Origin: Ruminococcaceae bacterium UBA3451
GTDB lineage: Bacteria; Bacillota; Clostridia; Oscillospirales; Acutalibacteraceae
Direction of reading: 5' to 3'
Length of the DNA stretch: 6,572 bases
NCBI GenBank assembly: GCA_002378845.1
Contig: DFRY01000063.1
Span: 285 to 6,856 of the forward strand
The notes below the pieces were generated by a model, which worked only from the letters and a program-made list of their open reading frames with translations, made no database searches and was not told where the DNA came from. Below, piece by piece: positions 6,022 to 6,572 of the stretch; the first letter of the stretch is position 1, and each line of letters opens with the position of its first letter. A program made the translations under genes and the position numbers.

Positions 6022-6572
6022 ATGAGCGAGAAAAATAAGAAAAAGGAAGCTCCTGAAAATTATGTGTTTGCCTTGGATATCGGTACGCGCAGCGTCATTG
6101 GAATCGTAGGTGTGCTGGACGGCGATATGCTGCGGATTCAAGCGGTGGAATCGCTGGAACATAAAAAGCGTGCTATGATAGACGGGCAAATCCAAGATAT
6201 TGAACAGGTAAGCAAGGTTTCGCAACAGGTAAAAGAGCAACTGGAAAAGCGGCTTGGCTATGAATTGAAGCAGGTCTGTGTGGCGGCTGCGGGGCGCGCG
6301 CTCAGAACGCAAAGGGCTGCTTTTTCCATGGAGCTGGACGATTCCAAGCCGATTGGGCAGGACTTGATCTGTCGGCTGGAGGCGGGTGCTATTGAAGCGG
6401 CGGAGCGGCAATTTGAGCCCGGCAGCGGGGAAGACGACCAGCATGTGTTTTATCTTGTCGGCTACTCCGTAATTGAATATCAGCTGGACGATTACCCGAT
6501 TTCTACCTTGCTGGAACACAGGGGAAAACGGATTGGTGTAGAAGTAATCGCTACGTTCCTGCCGCGTGAAGT
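6022..6572 (+). CDS. FtsA/PilM-like actin-fold ATPase, N-terminal part (runs off the window)
   Basis: The first 183 codons (plus two bases) of a larger gene are present. After a short charged leader, MSEKNKKKEAPEN, comes the actin/Hsp70-superfamily phosphate-1 loop ALDIGTRSVIGIVG (17-30) with the conserved Asp19. The DGQIQDIEQV stretch (54-63) and the strand VCVAAAGRALRT resemble the corresponding subdomain 1A/1C strands of FtsA and PilM. The later LVGYSVIEYQLDDYPISTLL, then RGKRIGVEVIATFLPREV, fits the FtsA-like 1C region. Clostridia carry such FtsA-like proteins outside the main division cluster, often longer than classical FtsA and of unclear role. Here no ftsQ or ftsZ is seen nearby within the window, so a division role is not shown. 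Alternatives are pilus-assembly PilM or another polymer-forming cytoskeletal ATPase. The gene is transcribed separately from the export operon. Confidence 0.8.
   Translation, partial: MSEKNKKKEAPENYVFALDIGTRSVIGIVGVLDGDMLRIQAVESLEHKKRAMIDGQIQDIEQVSKVSQQVKEQLEKRLGYELKQVCVAAAGRALRTQRAAFSMELDDSKPIGQDLICRLEAGAIEAAERQFEPGSGEDDQHVFYLVGYSVIEYQLDDYPISTLLEHRGKRIGVEVIATFLPRE

Noticed and set aside
5953..6519. A 188-codon open frame on the minus strand over the FtsA-like gene
   Set aside because: The plus strand carries an actin-fold ATPase with a strong ribosome binding site and conserved motifs over the same span. The minus-strand product shows no family features.

Overview
The window looks like a chromosomal segment of a spore-forming-type Firmicute of the class Clostridia, perhaps Oscillospirales. 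This is inferred from strong AGGAGG-type ribosome binding sites, a DUF1540 cysteine-rich miniprotein, a monoderm-style MacAB-like export operon and a clostridial FtsA-like ATPase. The genus cannot be fixed by eye. There are no rRNA or tRNA genes, CRISPR arrays, insertion sequences or phage genes.

Layout. (1) Positions 11-922, minus strand: a short-chain dehydrogenase/reductase of the long-N-terminus (YhdF/YhxC/YghA-like) type. (2) 923-1069: an intergenic region shared with the divergent gene, holding a weak sigma-F/G-like promoter candidate for the dehydrogenase and a perfect 10-bp inverted repeat (extendable to 11 bp) that covers the ribosome binding site of the next gene. (3) 1070-1240, plus: a 56-residue DUF1540 protein, absent from simple long-ORF lists, followed by an intrinsic terminator. 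(4) 1298-1553: a regulatory region with three TTnAC direct repeats at 10/11-bp spacing, a perfect TATAAT and a leader of about 90 nt. (5) 1554-5740, plus: a tightly packed four-gene operon ending in a strong terminator. It encodes a secreted helical protein with two TolC-like repeats, an HlyD/MacA-type adaptor, a MacB/LolD-type ATPase and a MacB/FtsX-type permease. (6) 5804-6021: a regulatory region with a cluster of TGGAAAT/ATTTCCA motifs and a candidate sigma-A promoter. (7) 6022 to the window end, plus: the first 183 codons of an FtsA/PilM-like actin-fold ATPase.

How the genes work together. The four-gene operon reads as one export machine. The ATPase and permease form the MacB-like engine, and the adaptor sits on its outer face and carries a long coiled-coil hairpin. 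The first gene encodes an exported protein with the helical repeat pattern of TolC but only about half its length and no visible beta-barrel. A TolC-like 'stub' co-transcribed with a MacAB-like pump in an apparently monoderm organism is the most interesting feature here. The array of direct repeats ahead of the operon suggests induction by an OmpR-family response regulator, as is common for pumps that respond to antimicrobial peptides or envelope stress. The substrate cannot be read from the sequence.
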